From NCBI GenBank assembly GCA_019313915.1, contig JAFDAJ010000011.1:1-53784 (forward strand): a stretch of DNA of 53,784 bases. Direction: 5' to 3'. The stretch comes from Deltaproteobacteria bacterium. Its GTDB lineage: Bacteria; Myxococcota_A; Polyangia; Polyangiales; Houyiibacteriaceae. The position numbers and the translations under genes were made by a program. How positions within the stretch are numbered: position 1 is the stretch's first letter; each line of letters opens with the position of its first letter. Below, piece after piece: positions 25,621 to 34,828 of the stretch. The notes below the pieces were generated by a model. That model saw nothing but the letters and a program-made list of their open reading frames with translations. It did no database searches and was not told the origin of the DNA.

Positions 25621-27318
25621 ATGGGGTCGCGATTTGGCCCGCAGGGCGCCGCGATCGGCTTCGCTCTGGGGTTCTTGCTTATCTCCGGGACTGTCTCGAC
25701 CGGCTGCATCAATACGGATGGGGAGGCGCTGCCTGCCGGCCTGATGTCGTTTCCCATCGCGATCGAGCTCTCGGTCGACCAGGATACCGATGGCAACCCC
25801 AAGTATCTGTTCGTCACGAGCTCGAACTTCGGGCTCCAGTACAACTCCGGAAACGTCCAGTCCTACGACATCGAGAAGATGGTCGAGGCGATCAATGCGG
25901 GCTGCGTGAGCGCCTGGCGTGACCCGGAATGTCTGCAAAGCGACTATACGGGCGACGTCAACGATCCGGCGTGTGTGTGCGACCCGGCGACCGACTTCAA
26001 CTGCACCGCTGTGCCGCAAGGAATCCGCCAGAGATGCGTCGACAGTACGTTCGAGGGTGACATCAATGATCCCATGTGCGCCTGCGAACCGCTGGCGCCT
26101 CCCGACCCCGGCGATGGACCCGGGGACGAATGCGTGGAGATCCCCTTTGACCGCTGCTCGGTCATTCCCTCCGACCTCCAGTTTCGGGACCCCGGGGCGG
26201 CGCTGCGGCTCGTTCCGGTCGACGGCCTGATTCGCGGCGAGGTCCAGATCGGCTCTTTCTCAGATGGCCTAGGCGTCGGCACGGATGGGCGGAGGCTGTA
26301 CCTGCCGGTCCGAAGCGACGCGAATCTGACGTTCATCGACGTCAATGAGGAAGGTCAGCTCAACTGCGGCGGAGGATTCGGAACGCGGCATACCTGCACG
26401 GGCCCCTATCGCTCGGGTAGCGCTGAGCTGGTCAACCCCACGGTCTTACTCGAACTGCCGGCCGATCCGGTCGATGTGTTCGTCGGAGACCTAGCGGCGG
26501 ACTTCGCCCCGCCGGGCAGCCCCGACGACCCCGCCTTCCGCGGGGACTACATCTTGATGGCACACCGCGAAGGCAAAGCGAGCATGTTCTTCGACCAGCT
26601 CCGCCCAGGGGGCCCGGAACCTCAGAAGCGCCCGCGCCTTGCGGCCACGGTCGACGAGCTCGCACCCGAACAGGTGACCATCACGTACGAGCCCGGCGCC
26701 AAGCGCGCTTGGATTCCCAGCGCCGAGCTCGCGGCGGTGGTCCGCCTCGGCATCGGCATCGACGGGGACCCCACGCAGAGCTACCTGTTCAACGCAGGGA
26801 CCCTCTTCGTGACGGGGCTCGACACCGGGATCAGCAATCGGGACATCCGCTTCGATCCGAGACCTGGCAGGGACCTCGCCTACATCGTGTCCCGCTCACC
26901 CAACGCCTTAGTTGTCGCTCGCAGCAATGTGGCGGGCGGGAACCTGAACATGGTCGGCCAGATACCGACGTGCCGCGACCCTTCGCGCATTCAAGTCGGT
27001 GAAATCCCTGTGGGTGGACGCAGCGTACTGCTGGCCTTCGTGAGCTGCTTCCTCGCGAGGAGCGTGCAAGTCATCGACACAGACAAGTTCCAGGGGATCA
27101 CCCTCCTGACCAACATCAGCGGCGCCTTCGAGTTCGTCATCGATGCTCCGCGACTTCTCCTGTACACCGCCGACTTCAGCACCTCGGTCCTCCGTGTTGC
27201 CGACTTGCGACCGCTCGTCGCCTGCCTCGAGGGCGGCGCGGATGGTCCTGAAGAGTGCTCGCCGCAGCTCCTTGGCCTCGTGGGCTTGCCCCAACCCGTA
27301 TCGGAGCTGCCACGATGA
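25621..27318 (+). CDS. Large putative lipoprotein with Cys-rich insert, function unknown
   Basis: 565 aa. The N-terminus is basic then hydrophobic (AAIGFALGFLLISGTVSTGC), with a possible lipobox STG-C, so a lipid-anchored envelope protein is likely. Residues about 95-185 are rich in cysteine and carry two similar stretches, GDVNDPACVCDP and GDINDPMCACEP. The rest alternates beta-strand-like segments with loops and recurrent phrases like RRLYLPVRSDANLTFIDV and LAYIVSRSPNALVVARSN, which resembles a YVTN/WD-type beta-propeller. Its TGA overlaps the ATG of the next lipoprotein gene, so they are made together. Confidence 0.75.
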   Translation: MGSRFGPQGAAIGFALGFLLISGTVSTGCINTDGEALPAGLMSFPIAIELSVDQDTDGNPKYLFVTSSNFGLQYNSGNVQSYDIEKMVEAINAGCVSAWRDPECLQSDYTGDVNDPACVCDPATDFNCTAVPQGIRQRCVDSTFEGDINDPMCACEPLAPPDPGDGPGDECVEIPFDRCSVIPSDLQFRDPGAALRLVPVDGLIRGEVQIGSFSDGLGVGTDGRRLYLPVRSDANLTFIDVNEEGQLNCGGGFGTRHTCTGPYRSGSAELVNPTVLLELPADPVDVFVGDLAADFAPPGSPDDPAFRGDYILMAHREGKASMFFDQLRPGGPEPQKRPRLAATVDELAPEQVTITYEPGAKRAWIPSAELAAVVRLGIGIDGDPTQSYLFNAGTLFVTGLDTGISNRDIRFDPRPGRDLAYIVSRSPNALVVARSNVAGGNLNMVGQIPTCRDPSRIQVGEIPVGGRSVLLAFVSCFLARSVQVIDTDKFQGITLLTNISGAFEFVIDAPRLLLYTADFSTSVLRVADLRPLVACLEGGADGPEECSPQLLGLVGLPQPVSELPR

Positions 27319-30014
27319 AACGCTTGCTTACCTTGGCCTTGTGCGCCTTCGTGCTGGCGTCGTGCAGCAACAACGCCACCAACATCGTCCTGTCAGCACT
27401 GAACCGCTCCGCTAAGATCCAGCTCTTGTGCGCGGACGTGGAGCTGATTACCGGCAACCTCTTTGACCTCCGGCAAGTTCTCCCGTCCGAGCTCTGCAGT
27501 TCTGAAACGACCTTCGCGGATGAAGTAGAGGCCCAGTTCTTGGGCGCCGTGACCCAAACGCAGACGGGAGAGGTCGCCGTCGTCAGTTTCAGCAGGTCGC
27601 TGATTTTCGACACGAACCGCACCGTTCCGGGCGTGACTGCCCTACGCGTCGGAGAGCAGCCGACCGGCATCCAAATTTCGCCCTTCGAACCGAGCTACAC
27701 ATACGTCAGCAGCTTCAGCCCAAAGAGCGTACAGGCCATTCCGACGGAAGCCGTCATCACGGGCGAATCCGAGTCGCCCACCCAGCAGGTTCGCTTCGAG
27801 GCAGGCCCTACGGACCTGGCTTTGCACGAGCTTGCAACGGTCACGGCGAAAGTCGACGAAGACGGCAAGGTCACCGGCGCCACCAGCGATATCGCATTTC
27901 GATTCCTGTACGCCGCCATTCCTGACCTCGGGCAGATTTTCCAGATCCCAGTCATCACGACCACTGGCCCCGACGGCGAGTCGACCGTCCACGAGTCCCT
28001 CGGTACGCCACTGGGTATCCCACTGCCGACTTACGACTGCAGCACAGTCACGCTGGTGTCGCCGCCGCCCTCGACGGAGAGCGACTACCATCGTATCTGT
28101 CCTGAGGACTTCGAGGATCGCCCGGGGCGCTTCATCAAGACCGTCGAGACGACCACACCCTGCGTCGACGGCGCAGTCCCCGGCCCCAGTCCTGTCGCGC
28201 TCGCCATCGACTACGGGATGGAGGGAAACTCCCTGGACGATGTCCTCCTCGTCGCAGACGCCAACCAGCCGGTGATTCATCGCTTCCAGTTGTTGCCCGC
28301 CGGAGCACGCGCGATCGACCCCATCGTCAGCGGTACACCCACGACCGATATCGACGTGACGCCCTACGTCCCGGCCAGCTCGGAGCCCGACGATCAAGCG
28401 GCAACCCAACGCTACCTCTACGCGGTGAGCGCGACCGACAGTAGCGTCATCGCGGTGAATTACACTGAAGACCCTGATGGCACCGCCCCGGAGGACAAGA
28501 CCTTCGGCGCGGTGCTTCCCGTGGTCGCCGGCATCTCCACTCGCGCCAACGAAGAGAACGTCGAATCACGAAATCGCGTTCGTTCCTTGTTCTCGAACGT
28601 GCGCTCGATCGAGGTCATCTCACCATTCTACAATCTGGAACCGGACCCGGACACCGGCGGCGCAAGGGTCCCCGAAGAGGATATCTGCACATCGACAGAC
28701 GACAACGCGTTCGCGTTGGCCCAAAACGCAAGCAACATGCGTGGCGTCTTCCTGGCGGTGAGCCTTTCGAACGGAACGATGTTCTTCCTCGACATCTACG
28801 ACCTCAACGCGCCGTGCCGTGGGGGAGAAGGCGCCATTGCCTGCACCTTGGCCGAGACGGGGCCGGACCAGTTCGCGAGCATTCGGCGGAACCGGCGGCG
28901 GTGGAGGTTCACCCCATCCACGTTCATCGCCATCGACGGCACCCCGTCGCTTCAGTTCAACATCGCGCCAGGGAAGCTCGACGAAACGACCGGCGATCCC
29001 CTAAATTCCGACGGCCCTGGCCTCGAGTTTATCGAGTGCCCGACGTCGATGTTCAATGTGTTCGGTGTCAACCCGACGCCCAACGACGCGTTGGTCTGCT
29101 CCTCGTCGCAAGTGTGGAGCACCTTCACGCAGCGCTGGGACGCGCTCTGGGAAGGGTTGATCCCCCACTCGGAGGGGGGTCTCGGCCTCTTCTCGGACGA
29201 GTCGGTCCCGAGCAACCAGTTTCCCGCGCCCCCGAACCAGGGATCAGGAAATTGGTTCCTCGGCGGCGACGTGCCGTTCTGCCGGGTTGGCGTGCTCGGC
29301 GAGCAGGCCGGCGGGGACATCAGCAGCGACCTGAGCATCGACCTCGTGGAATCCTATGATGGGGACCGTGTGCTCATCGTCGGTGAGCTGCCGCCCAACA
29401 CCCGGGACAATCCAGCTTGCGAGAAATTCGAAGACCTCCGGGACGATATCGACGACTTCCCGGTTTGGTTCCCCATTGAGCGTGCCTATAACGATCAGCT
29501 CGAGATCGGGCCGTCCCTCACCGACCGGTACACCCTAGAAGAGGTGCAATTCTGTTTCAACCAGTTCACCGAGTACGAGATCCACACGCGGAACGTGTAC
29601 ACGGTCACCGGTACGTCGTCGGGATTCATTCACCGCGTCATCCCCGACGAGACAACGGGCGAATGCGTCCTCGACCTCGGTCCCGATGGGCGCCCGATCG
29701 TGGAAGACGACGTGGACACGTTCCTCACGGCCCGCGCGTTCGAAGACGCACAGTTCATCAACCCGCTGGTCAGCTTTCACATCGGCCCGTTCCCTCCGAT
29801 GACTCCCGTCACCGACTCCACCGTCTCCTTGCTCAATTTCAACATCCTGAATCAGTTCGACGTCGAGATCCTCGATACCAGCACCGCTCGTCGCTCGTTG
29901 CCGGCGTCGATGCTGTTTTCCGAGCGACAGGACCAGCTGTTCTTCGTGGACTTCGAAGGTGGCGTCCGGCGCATCGTCTTTTCTCCGCTTTCCATCGTCC
30001 AATCTTTTCAGTAG
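27315..30014 (+). CDS. Large lipoprotein, function unknown
   Basis: 899 aa from ATG 27315 (MKRLLTLALCAFVLASCSNN). The lipobox LAS-C is perfect, and Ser-Asn after the Cys suggests outer-membrane sorting. The rest is strand-rich and repetitive in style (GEVAVVSFSRSLIFDTN; DVLLVADANQPVIHRFQL; YLYAVSATDSSVIAVNY; MFFLDIYDLNAP; QLFFVDFEGGVRRIVF), again suggesting a beta-propeller or propeller-like surface protein. It overlaps the preceding lipoprotein gene by 4 nt and mutS follows after 9 nt. The tandem pair may form one envelope complex. No named family is recognised. Confidence 0.78.
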   Translation: MKRLLTLALCAFVLASCSNNATNIVLSALNRSAKIQLLCADVELITGNLFDLRQVLPSELCSSETTFADEVEAQFLGAVTQTQTGEVAVVSFSRSLIFDTNRTVPGVTALRVGEQPTGIQISPFEPSYTYVSSFSPKSVQAIPTEAVITGESESPTQQVRFEAGPTDLALHELATVTAKVDEDGKVTGATSDIAFRFLYAAIPDLGQIFQIPVITTTGPDGESTVHESLGTPLGIPLPTYDCSTVTLVSPPPSTESDYHRICPEDFEDRPGRFIKTVETTTPCVDGAVPGPSPVALAIDYGMEGNSLDDVLLVADANQPVIHRFQLLPAGARAIDPIVSGTPTTDIDVTPYVPASSEPDDQAATQRYLYAVSATDSSVIAVNYTEDPDGTAPEDKTFGAVLPVVAGISTRANEENVESRNRVRSLFSNVRSIEVISPFYNLEPDPDTGGARVPEEDICTSTDDNAFALAQNASNMRGVFLAVSLSNGTMFFLDIYDLNAPCRGGEGAIACTLAETGPDQFASIRRNRRRWRFTPSTFIAIDGTPSLQFNIAPGKLDETTGDPLNSDGPGLEFIECPTSMFNVFGVNPTPNDALVCSSSQVWSTFTQRWDALWEGLIPHSEGGLGLFSDESVPSNQFPAPPNQGSGNWFLGGDVPFCRVGVLGEQAGGDISSDLSIDLVESYDGDRVLIVGELPPNTRDNPACEKFEDLRDDIDDFPVWFPIERAYNDQLEIGPSLTDRYTLEEVQFCFNQFTEYEIHTRNVYTVTGTSSGFIHRVIPDETTGECVLDLGPDGRPIVEDDVDTFLTARAFEDAQFINPLVSFHIGPFPPMTPVTDSTVSLLNFNILNQFDVEILDTSTARRSLPASMLFSERQDQLFFVDFEGGVRRIVFSPLSIVQSFQ

Positions 30015-30023
30015 ACCCGATTC

Positions 30024-32597
30024 ATGGGTGTACGGGGGACGGCTCGAAAGAAGGACCACACGCCCGTCATGCGCCAGTTCCTTCGCGCCAAGGGCCAGCA
30101 TCCCGACGCGATCATCTTCTTTCGGCTCGGGGATTTCTACGAGATGTTTTACGAGGACGCGGTCCGAGCGGCCGATATCCTCGATATTGCGTTGACGTCT
30201 CGCGGAACCGACCCCGACGGCAGCAAGATCCCCATGGCTGGCGTGCCGCATCACGCGGGAGCCGGATACCTCGCAGCGCTGCTGCGGCACGGGGAGAAGG
30301 TCGCGATCTGCGAGCAAATGGGCGACCCGTCGAGCGTTCGCGGAGTCGTCCCGCGGGAAGTCGTGCGCGTGGTCACGCCGGGACTTTGCCTCGAGCCTGA
30401 TGCGCTCGACGCGCGCTCGGAGAATTTTCTGGTCGCAGCCACGCGGGATGGCGGCGTCGCCGCGCTCGAGCTCTCCACCGGCACACTCCGCGCCTGCGTG
30501 ATCGAGATGGGGCCACAGTGGGTCGGCGAGCTCGTGCGGTTGGACCCAGCCGAAGTGCTGATCGAATCGGGCGCCAAGGAGCTCGAGGCACTCTGCAAGC
30601 AGAGCCTTCCCAATGCAGCGCTACGCACAGTCGAGTTCACAAACGGCGCCGAAGACCTGGGTGAGACGCTCACCGCCGAGCAGGCCGCCGAGCTGTCGAG
30701 CCAAGAACCCGCAGGCCGAGCCGCGGCGTTGGTGCTCGGCTACGCCAGGGCGCACCAGGCCGCCTCGCAGATTCACCAGGCCACGCTCTACACCGCGGGG
30801 GACCGTCTCGTCTTGGACGACGCGGCGGTTCGCAACCTCGAGTTGGTTCGCACGCTCGACGGAGAGCGCCGCGGATCGCTTCTCGACCTCCTCGACGAAA
30901 CCAAAACGCCAATGGGGGCACGGGGCCTCCGCTCCCGGTTGCTCGAACCGCTGACTGATATCGAGCGCATCCGACGCCGGCACGACGCGGTTGAGCTCTT
31001 CTTTATCGACGCCCGCTGCCGCGACCGGTGCAGGGCAAGGCTGGGCGAAATCGGCGACGTCGAGCGCCTCGCTGTTCGGACGGCCGTCGGGCTGGCGACG
31101 CCACGCGACCTCGGCGTCATTCGCAATAGCCTAGTGAGCGCCGCTGCGCTTCACCAGCAACTCACGGAACGCCCTGGCACCGACCTCGACGACGCGATGG
31201 CATCACTGCAGCGCGCCGACTTGTGTCCGGACGTGCTCGCGATCCTCCAGGCTGCGCTCGTCGACGAGCCTCCATCCATCGACCGGCAGGGCGGAATTTT
31301 TGCCGACGGACACCTCGACGAGCTGGATGCCCTGCGTAAGCTGTCCACGACCGCCAAGGACATCGTGCTCGATCTCGAGCGCCGGGAACGGGAGCGCACC
31401 GGCATCGCTTCGCTCAAAATCAAGTTCACACGAGTCTTCGGCTACTACATCGAGATCACGAAATCCAAGCTGGACGCGGTCCCCGACGAGTACGTTCGCA
31501 AGCAGACGATCGCGAACGGAGAGCGCTTCATCACCGCCGAGCTCGCTGAGCTTCAAGACCGTATCCTGCATGCAGACGAGCGTGCCCGCGCACTCGAGTC
31601 GGCCGCGTTCCTCGATCTGCGCAAGGCCATTGGGGACGAGGCGCCGAGGCTGCACCGGCTGGCACGAGTCATCGCGTCAATCGATACGAGTGCCGCTCTC
31701 GCCGAGGTCGCGCACCGCCGCGGTTATGTGCGCCCGGACGTCGATGGCACCCGCGAGCTCTTCCTCGAAGACAGCCGGCACCCCACCGTCGAATGCTACG
31801 CCGCCAAAGACGGCTTCGTTCCCAATACCATCGAGCTCGACCCGGACGCCACCCGATTGATGCTGCTGACAGGGCCCAACATGTCGGGAAAATCGACCAC
31901 CATGCGGCAAGCAGCGCTCGCCGTGATCATGGCCCAGGCCGGTGGGTTCGTCGCCGCCAAGTCCGCGCGGATCGGCATCGTCGATCGCGTCTACACCCGC
32001 GTCGGAGCCAGCGACCACCTCGCCCGCGGTCAGAGCACCTTCATGGTCGAAATGATGGAAGCGTCCGCGATCCTGCGGGGCGCGACCGAGCGATCGTTCG
32101 TGATCCTCGACGAGATCGGACGCGGCACGAGCACCTACGACGGGCTCGCGATCGCCTGGGCGGTGGCCGAGCACCTGCACGACGCAACGCGTTGCAGAGC
32201 GATTTTCGCCACCCACTATCACGAGCTGTGCGAGCTTGCCGATCGCCTACCCAACGCCGCCAACTACAACGTTGCCGCAAGGGAGCACGATGACAGCATG
32301 GTTCTGCTGCATCAGCTCGTGCCCGGTGGCTCGAACCGGAGTTATGGCCTAGCTGTTGCAAGGCTTGCAGGCGTTCCCCCAGTCGTCTTGGCACGTGCCA
32401 AAGCAAAGCTCCAAGAGCTCGAAACGCGCGTCGAGGCAACACCGGCGCCACAGATGCCACTGTTCGAACCAACCCAGCCACAGAAGTCCGAAGCGGAGGC
32501 CACCTTACGCGCACTCGACGTCGATCGCATGACTCCGGTCGACGCGCTCGTCACGCTTGCAAGGCTCCGCGACCTGGCGAGCCGCGACGAAGAGTAA
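30024..32597 (+). CDS. mutS: DNA mismatch repair protein MutS
   Basis: 857 aa. Recognises mismatches and small loops. The mismatch-reading motif is present as RLGDFYEMFYEDA (Phe and Glu of the FxE type). Further on are connector/core regions, the clamp (VFGYYIEITKSKL), Walker A GPNMSGKSTTMRQ (near residue 616), DEIGRGTSTYDGLAIAWA and THYHEL. The C-terminus has a short acidic/proline part and helix-turn-helix-like end. Its position only 9 bp after the lipoprotein gene suggests read-through transcription. No mutL is seen nearby. Confidence 0.97.
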   Translation: MGVRGTARKKDHTPVMRQFLRAKGQHPDAIIFFRLGDFYEMFYEDAVRAADILDIALTSRGTDPDGSKIPMAGVPHHAGAGYLAALLRHGEKVAICEQMGDPSSVRGVVPREVVRVVTPGLCLEPDALDARSENFLVAATRDGGVAALELSTGTLRACVIEMGPQWVGELVRLDPAEVLIESGAKELEALCKQSLPNAALRTVEFTNGAEDLGETLTAEQAAELSSQEPAGRAAALVLGYARAHQAASQIHQATLYTAGDRLVLDDAAVRNLELVRTLDGERRGSLLDLLDETKTPMGARGLRSRLLEPLTDIERIRRRHDAVELFFIDARCRDRCRARLGEIGDVERLAVRTAVGLATPRDLGVIRNSLVSAAALHQQLTERPGTDLDDAMASLQRADLCPDVLAILQAALVDEPPSIDRQGGIFADGHLDELDALRKLSTTAKDIVLDLERRERERTGIASLKIKFTRVFGYYIEITKSKLDAVPDEYVRKQTIANGERFITAELAELQDRILHADERARALESAAFLDLRKAIGDEAPRLHRLARVIASIDTSAALAEVAHRRGYVRPDVDGTRELFLEDSRHPTVECYAAKDGFVPNTIELDPDATRLMLLTGPNMSGKSTTMRQAALAVIMAQAGGFVAAKSARIGIVDRVYTRVGASDHLARGQSTFMVEMMEASAILRGATERSFVILDEIGRGTSTYDGLAIAWAVAEHLHDATRCRAIFATHYHELCELADRLPNAANYNVAAREHDDSMVLLHQLVPGGSNRSYGLAVARLAGVPPVVLARAKAKLQELETRVEATPAPQMPLFEPTQPQKSEAEATLRALDVDRMTPVDALVTLARLRDLASRDEE

Positions 32598-32650
32598 CGA
32601 AACCCGACCGGCGGTATACCTTCGACGAGGGGGCTGTTACCATCACGACT

Positions 32651-33718
32651 ATGGACGATCGTCTTCGGCGGATCACCGCAGCGCTCGAAGAAGCGGACCG
32701 GCAAATCGTGGGCGCGCTCAACGCGCGCGCACGAGCGATGCACCAGTACAGCGCGCTCCGCGAGGAAGCCGGCGACGAACCGCTGCGCCTGCCGAAGAAA
32801 GCCAAGGTCATCGAAGCCGCGCGCGCGCTTGCCGAAGAGTTCCCCGCGAGCAGCATCGAGCCCGTGTTTCGCGAGGTGTTGTCTGCGTGCACGGAGCTCG
32901 TTGCGCCCGATGTAGTGGCGTACTTCGGCGGCCCTGGGGATCTCGCACACGCGGCCGCGCGCGACCACTTCGGTCACGCGGCGAGCTTCCGCCCGACCGA
33001 ATCGGTATCGGGCGTGCTGGAAGCGGTGCTGCACGGCCACGCGACCTTTGGCGTGATTCCACTCGAGACCTCGACCGACGGCGCGATCACCGCGACGCTC
33101 AAGGGTCTGGTCGCGACCGACGCCAAGCTGTGTGCGGAACGGATCGCGCCGCTGCGCTATCAACTTCTCTCCCAGTCGGGCGAAGTCTCGGAAGTGGTCA
33201 AGATCTACGGCACTGCGCCGGCCATCGCCGCGTGCGAACGACAACTGCGCTCTCGCTACCCGGACGCCATCCTCGTCGACGTTCAATCAGGACAGGCCGC
33301 CGCGCATTTCGCGATAGGGGACGATCAGTCTGCCGCACTCGGATCAGCGTTGCTCAAAGAGCTATTCGGGTTGAAGTTGATCGACGACCGTCTCGAGGAC
33401 GACGCGGATGTCGTCACTCGATTCGGGGTCGTCGGAAGCCACCTCCCGTCTCGCACGGGACAAGACCGGACGGTCCTCGCAGTGGCGCCGGGCGATGAGC
33501 CGGGAGCACTGCATCGCGCGCTCCAACCGCTGGCCGACCGGAAGATCAACCTCACCCGGGTTGAATCGAGGCCCTCGACCGGCACCGAGTGGCGGCACGT
33601 CTTCTTTCTCGAAATGGACGGCCACATCACCGACCGAGCCATTCTCACGGCGGTGGAGGAGCTGCGCCGCATCGTCCGTTATGCCAAGGTCCTCGGAAGC
33701 TATCCCCGACCAACCTGA
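32651..33718 (+). CDS. pheA: P-protein: chorismate mutase-like domain / prephenate dehydratase
   Basis: 355 aa. Makes phenylpyruvate for phenylalanine synthesis. Residues 1-90 align with an AroQ chorismate mutase, 95-270 with prephenate dehydratase (VVTRFGVVG holds the catalytic Thr-Arg-Phe) and 275-355 with the ACT domain (RVESRP, VFFLEMDGH) that senses phenylalanine. Two oddities: the mutase part lacks the usual PxRE-type catalytic acid (it reads LPKKAKVIEAAR), and the dehydratase has GGPGDLAHAAA and LETSTDGA instead of GPxGTFS and ENSTEGA. The mutase may be weak or only structural. Downstream hisC and aroA belong to amino-acid synthesis. Confidence 0.9.
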   Translation: MDDRLRRITAALEEADRQIVGALNARARAMHQYSALREEAGDEPLRLPKKAKVIEAARALAEEFPASSIEPVFREVLSACTELVAPDVVAYFGGPGDLAHAAARDHFGHAASFRPTESVSGVLEAVLHGHATFGVIPLETSTDGAITATLKGLVATDAKLCAERIAPLRYQLLSQSGEVSEVVKIYGTAPAIAACERQLRSRYPDAILVDVQSGQAAAHFAIGDDQSAALGSALLKELFGLKLIDDRLEDDADVVTRFGVVGSHLPSRTGQDRTVLAVAPGDEPGALHRALQPLADRKINLTRVESRPSTGTEWRHVFFLEMDGHITDRAILTAVEELRRIVRYAKVLGSYPRPT

Positions 33719-33727
33719 CCGAGCCCC

Positions 33728-34828
33728 ATGAGCGACCTCGCGGCACCCCACATTCTCGCGCTGACGGCGTATGAGCCAGGCAAACCCGAAGACGAGCTCA
33801 AGCGTGAGCTCGGCATCGACAACGTCGTGAAGCTCGCGTCGAACGAGAACCCGTACGGACCCTCTCCGAAGGCGATCGAAGCGCTGTCGCGTGGCTCACT
33901 TCAACTGCACCGTTACCCGGATCCCAGCGGACACGACTTGCGCCAGGCGCTGGCGGTGCATCACGGCATCTCGGCCGAAGAGCTGTGTCTCGGCAATGGC
34001 TCGAACGAGCTGATCGACTTGATCTGCCGTGTGGTGGCGACCCGCGGTGAGCACGCGGTGTTCGGCAGCCCGTCGTTTCCCTGTTACCGCATAGGCTCGG
34101 TCGCACAAGAGCTGCGCTTTACGGCGGTCCCTCTTCGTGATCACGTGCACTGGAGCGTCGACGACTTGCTCGAAGCGGTCATCCCGGAAACGAAGCTCCT
34201 CTTCGTCTCCAACCCAAACAACCCAACCGGAAGCTACATCGCCAAGGGCGAGCTCGCCCGGCTCCTGCGCTCGCTCCCAGAGCGCGTGCTCGCAGTAATC
34301 GACGAAGCGTATTTCGAGTACGTGGACGCCGAGGACTTCGCCCCATCCACCGAGCTCCGCGAAACCCGCGAGCGTCTGGCCATCCTGCGAACGTTCTCGA
34401 AGGCCTACGGCCTCGCGGCCCTGCGAGTCGGCTACGCAATCGGCACCCCGGAGCTCGTCACCACGCTCAACCGTTTGCGCGCGCCGTTCAACGTCGGAAC
34501 TCCCGGCCAAGTCGCGGCACTGGCCGCACTGACGGACCCTGCCCATCTCCGAACCAGCGTCGAAGCGACAGTTCACGACCGCGCCAAGCTCGCCAAAGCC
34601 CTGGAAACCACCGGGCTCCAGGTCGCGCCGAGCCAGGCCAACTTCCTCTTGGTCGACGTCCAACGGCCGGGCAGGGCGATCTACGAGGCGCTGCTTCACG
34701 AAGGTGTCATCGTGCGCGCCATGCCCGCACCGCTGGAGTCCTCGATCCGCGTCACGGTCGGCAAGCCAGAGGAGAACGAGCGCTTTCTCCAAGCGCTGCA
34801 GCGCGTGCTAAGGGAGTCGCGTGTCTAG
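33728..34828 (+). CDS. hisC: Histidinol-phosphate aminotransferase
   Basis: 366 aa, PLP enzyme of fold type I. SNPNNPTGSYI, DEAYFEYVD and the PLP lysine in RTFSKAYGLAALRVGYAIG (near residue 224) are typical; the start LTAYEPGKPEDELKRELGID matches the HisC subfamily, with KLASNENPYGPSP. In this aromatic cluster it may also transaminate phenylpyruvate or 4-hydroxyphenylpyruvate, as HisC-family enzymes do in some bacteria. No other his gene is in the window. It overlaps aroA by 8 nt. Confidence 0.93.
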   Translation: MSDLAAPHILALTAYEPGKPEDELKRELGIDNVVKLASNENPYGPSPKAIEALSRGSLQLHRYPDPSGHDLRQALAVHHGISAEELCLGNGSNELIDLICRVVATRGEHAVFGSPSFPCYRIGSVAQELRFTAVPLRDHVHWSVDDLLEAVIPETKLLFVSNPNNPTGSYIAKGELARLLRSLPERVLAVIDEAYFEYVDAEDFAPSTELRETRERLAILRTFSKAYGLAALRVGYAIGTPELVTTLNRLRAPFNVGTPGQVAALAALTDPAHLRTSVEATVHDRAKLAKALETTGLQVAPSQANFLLVDVQRPGRAIYEALLHEGVIVRAMPAPLESSIRVTVGKPEENERFLQALQRVLRESRV

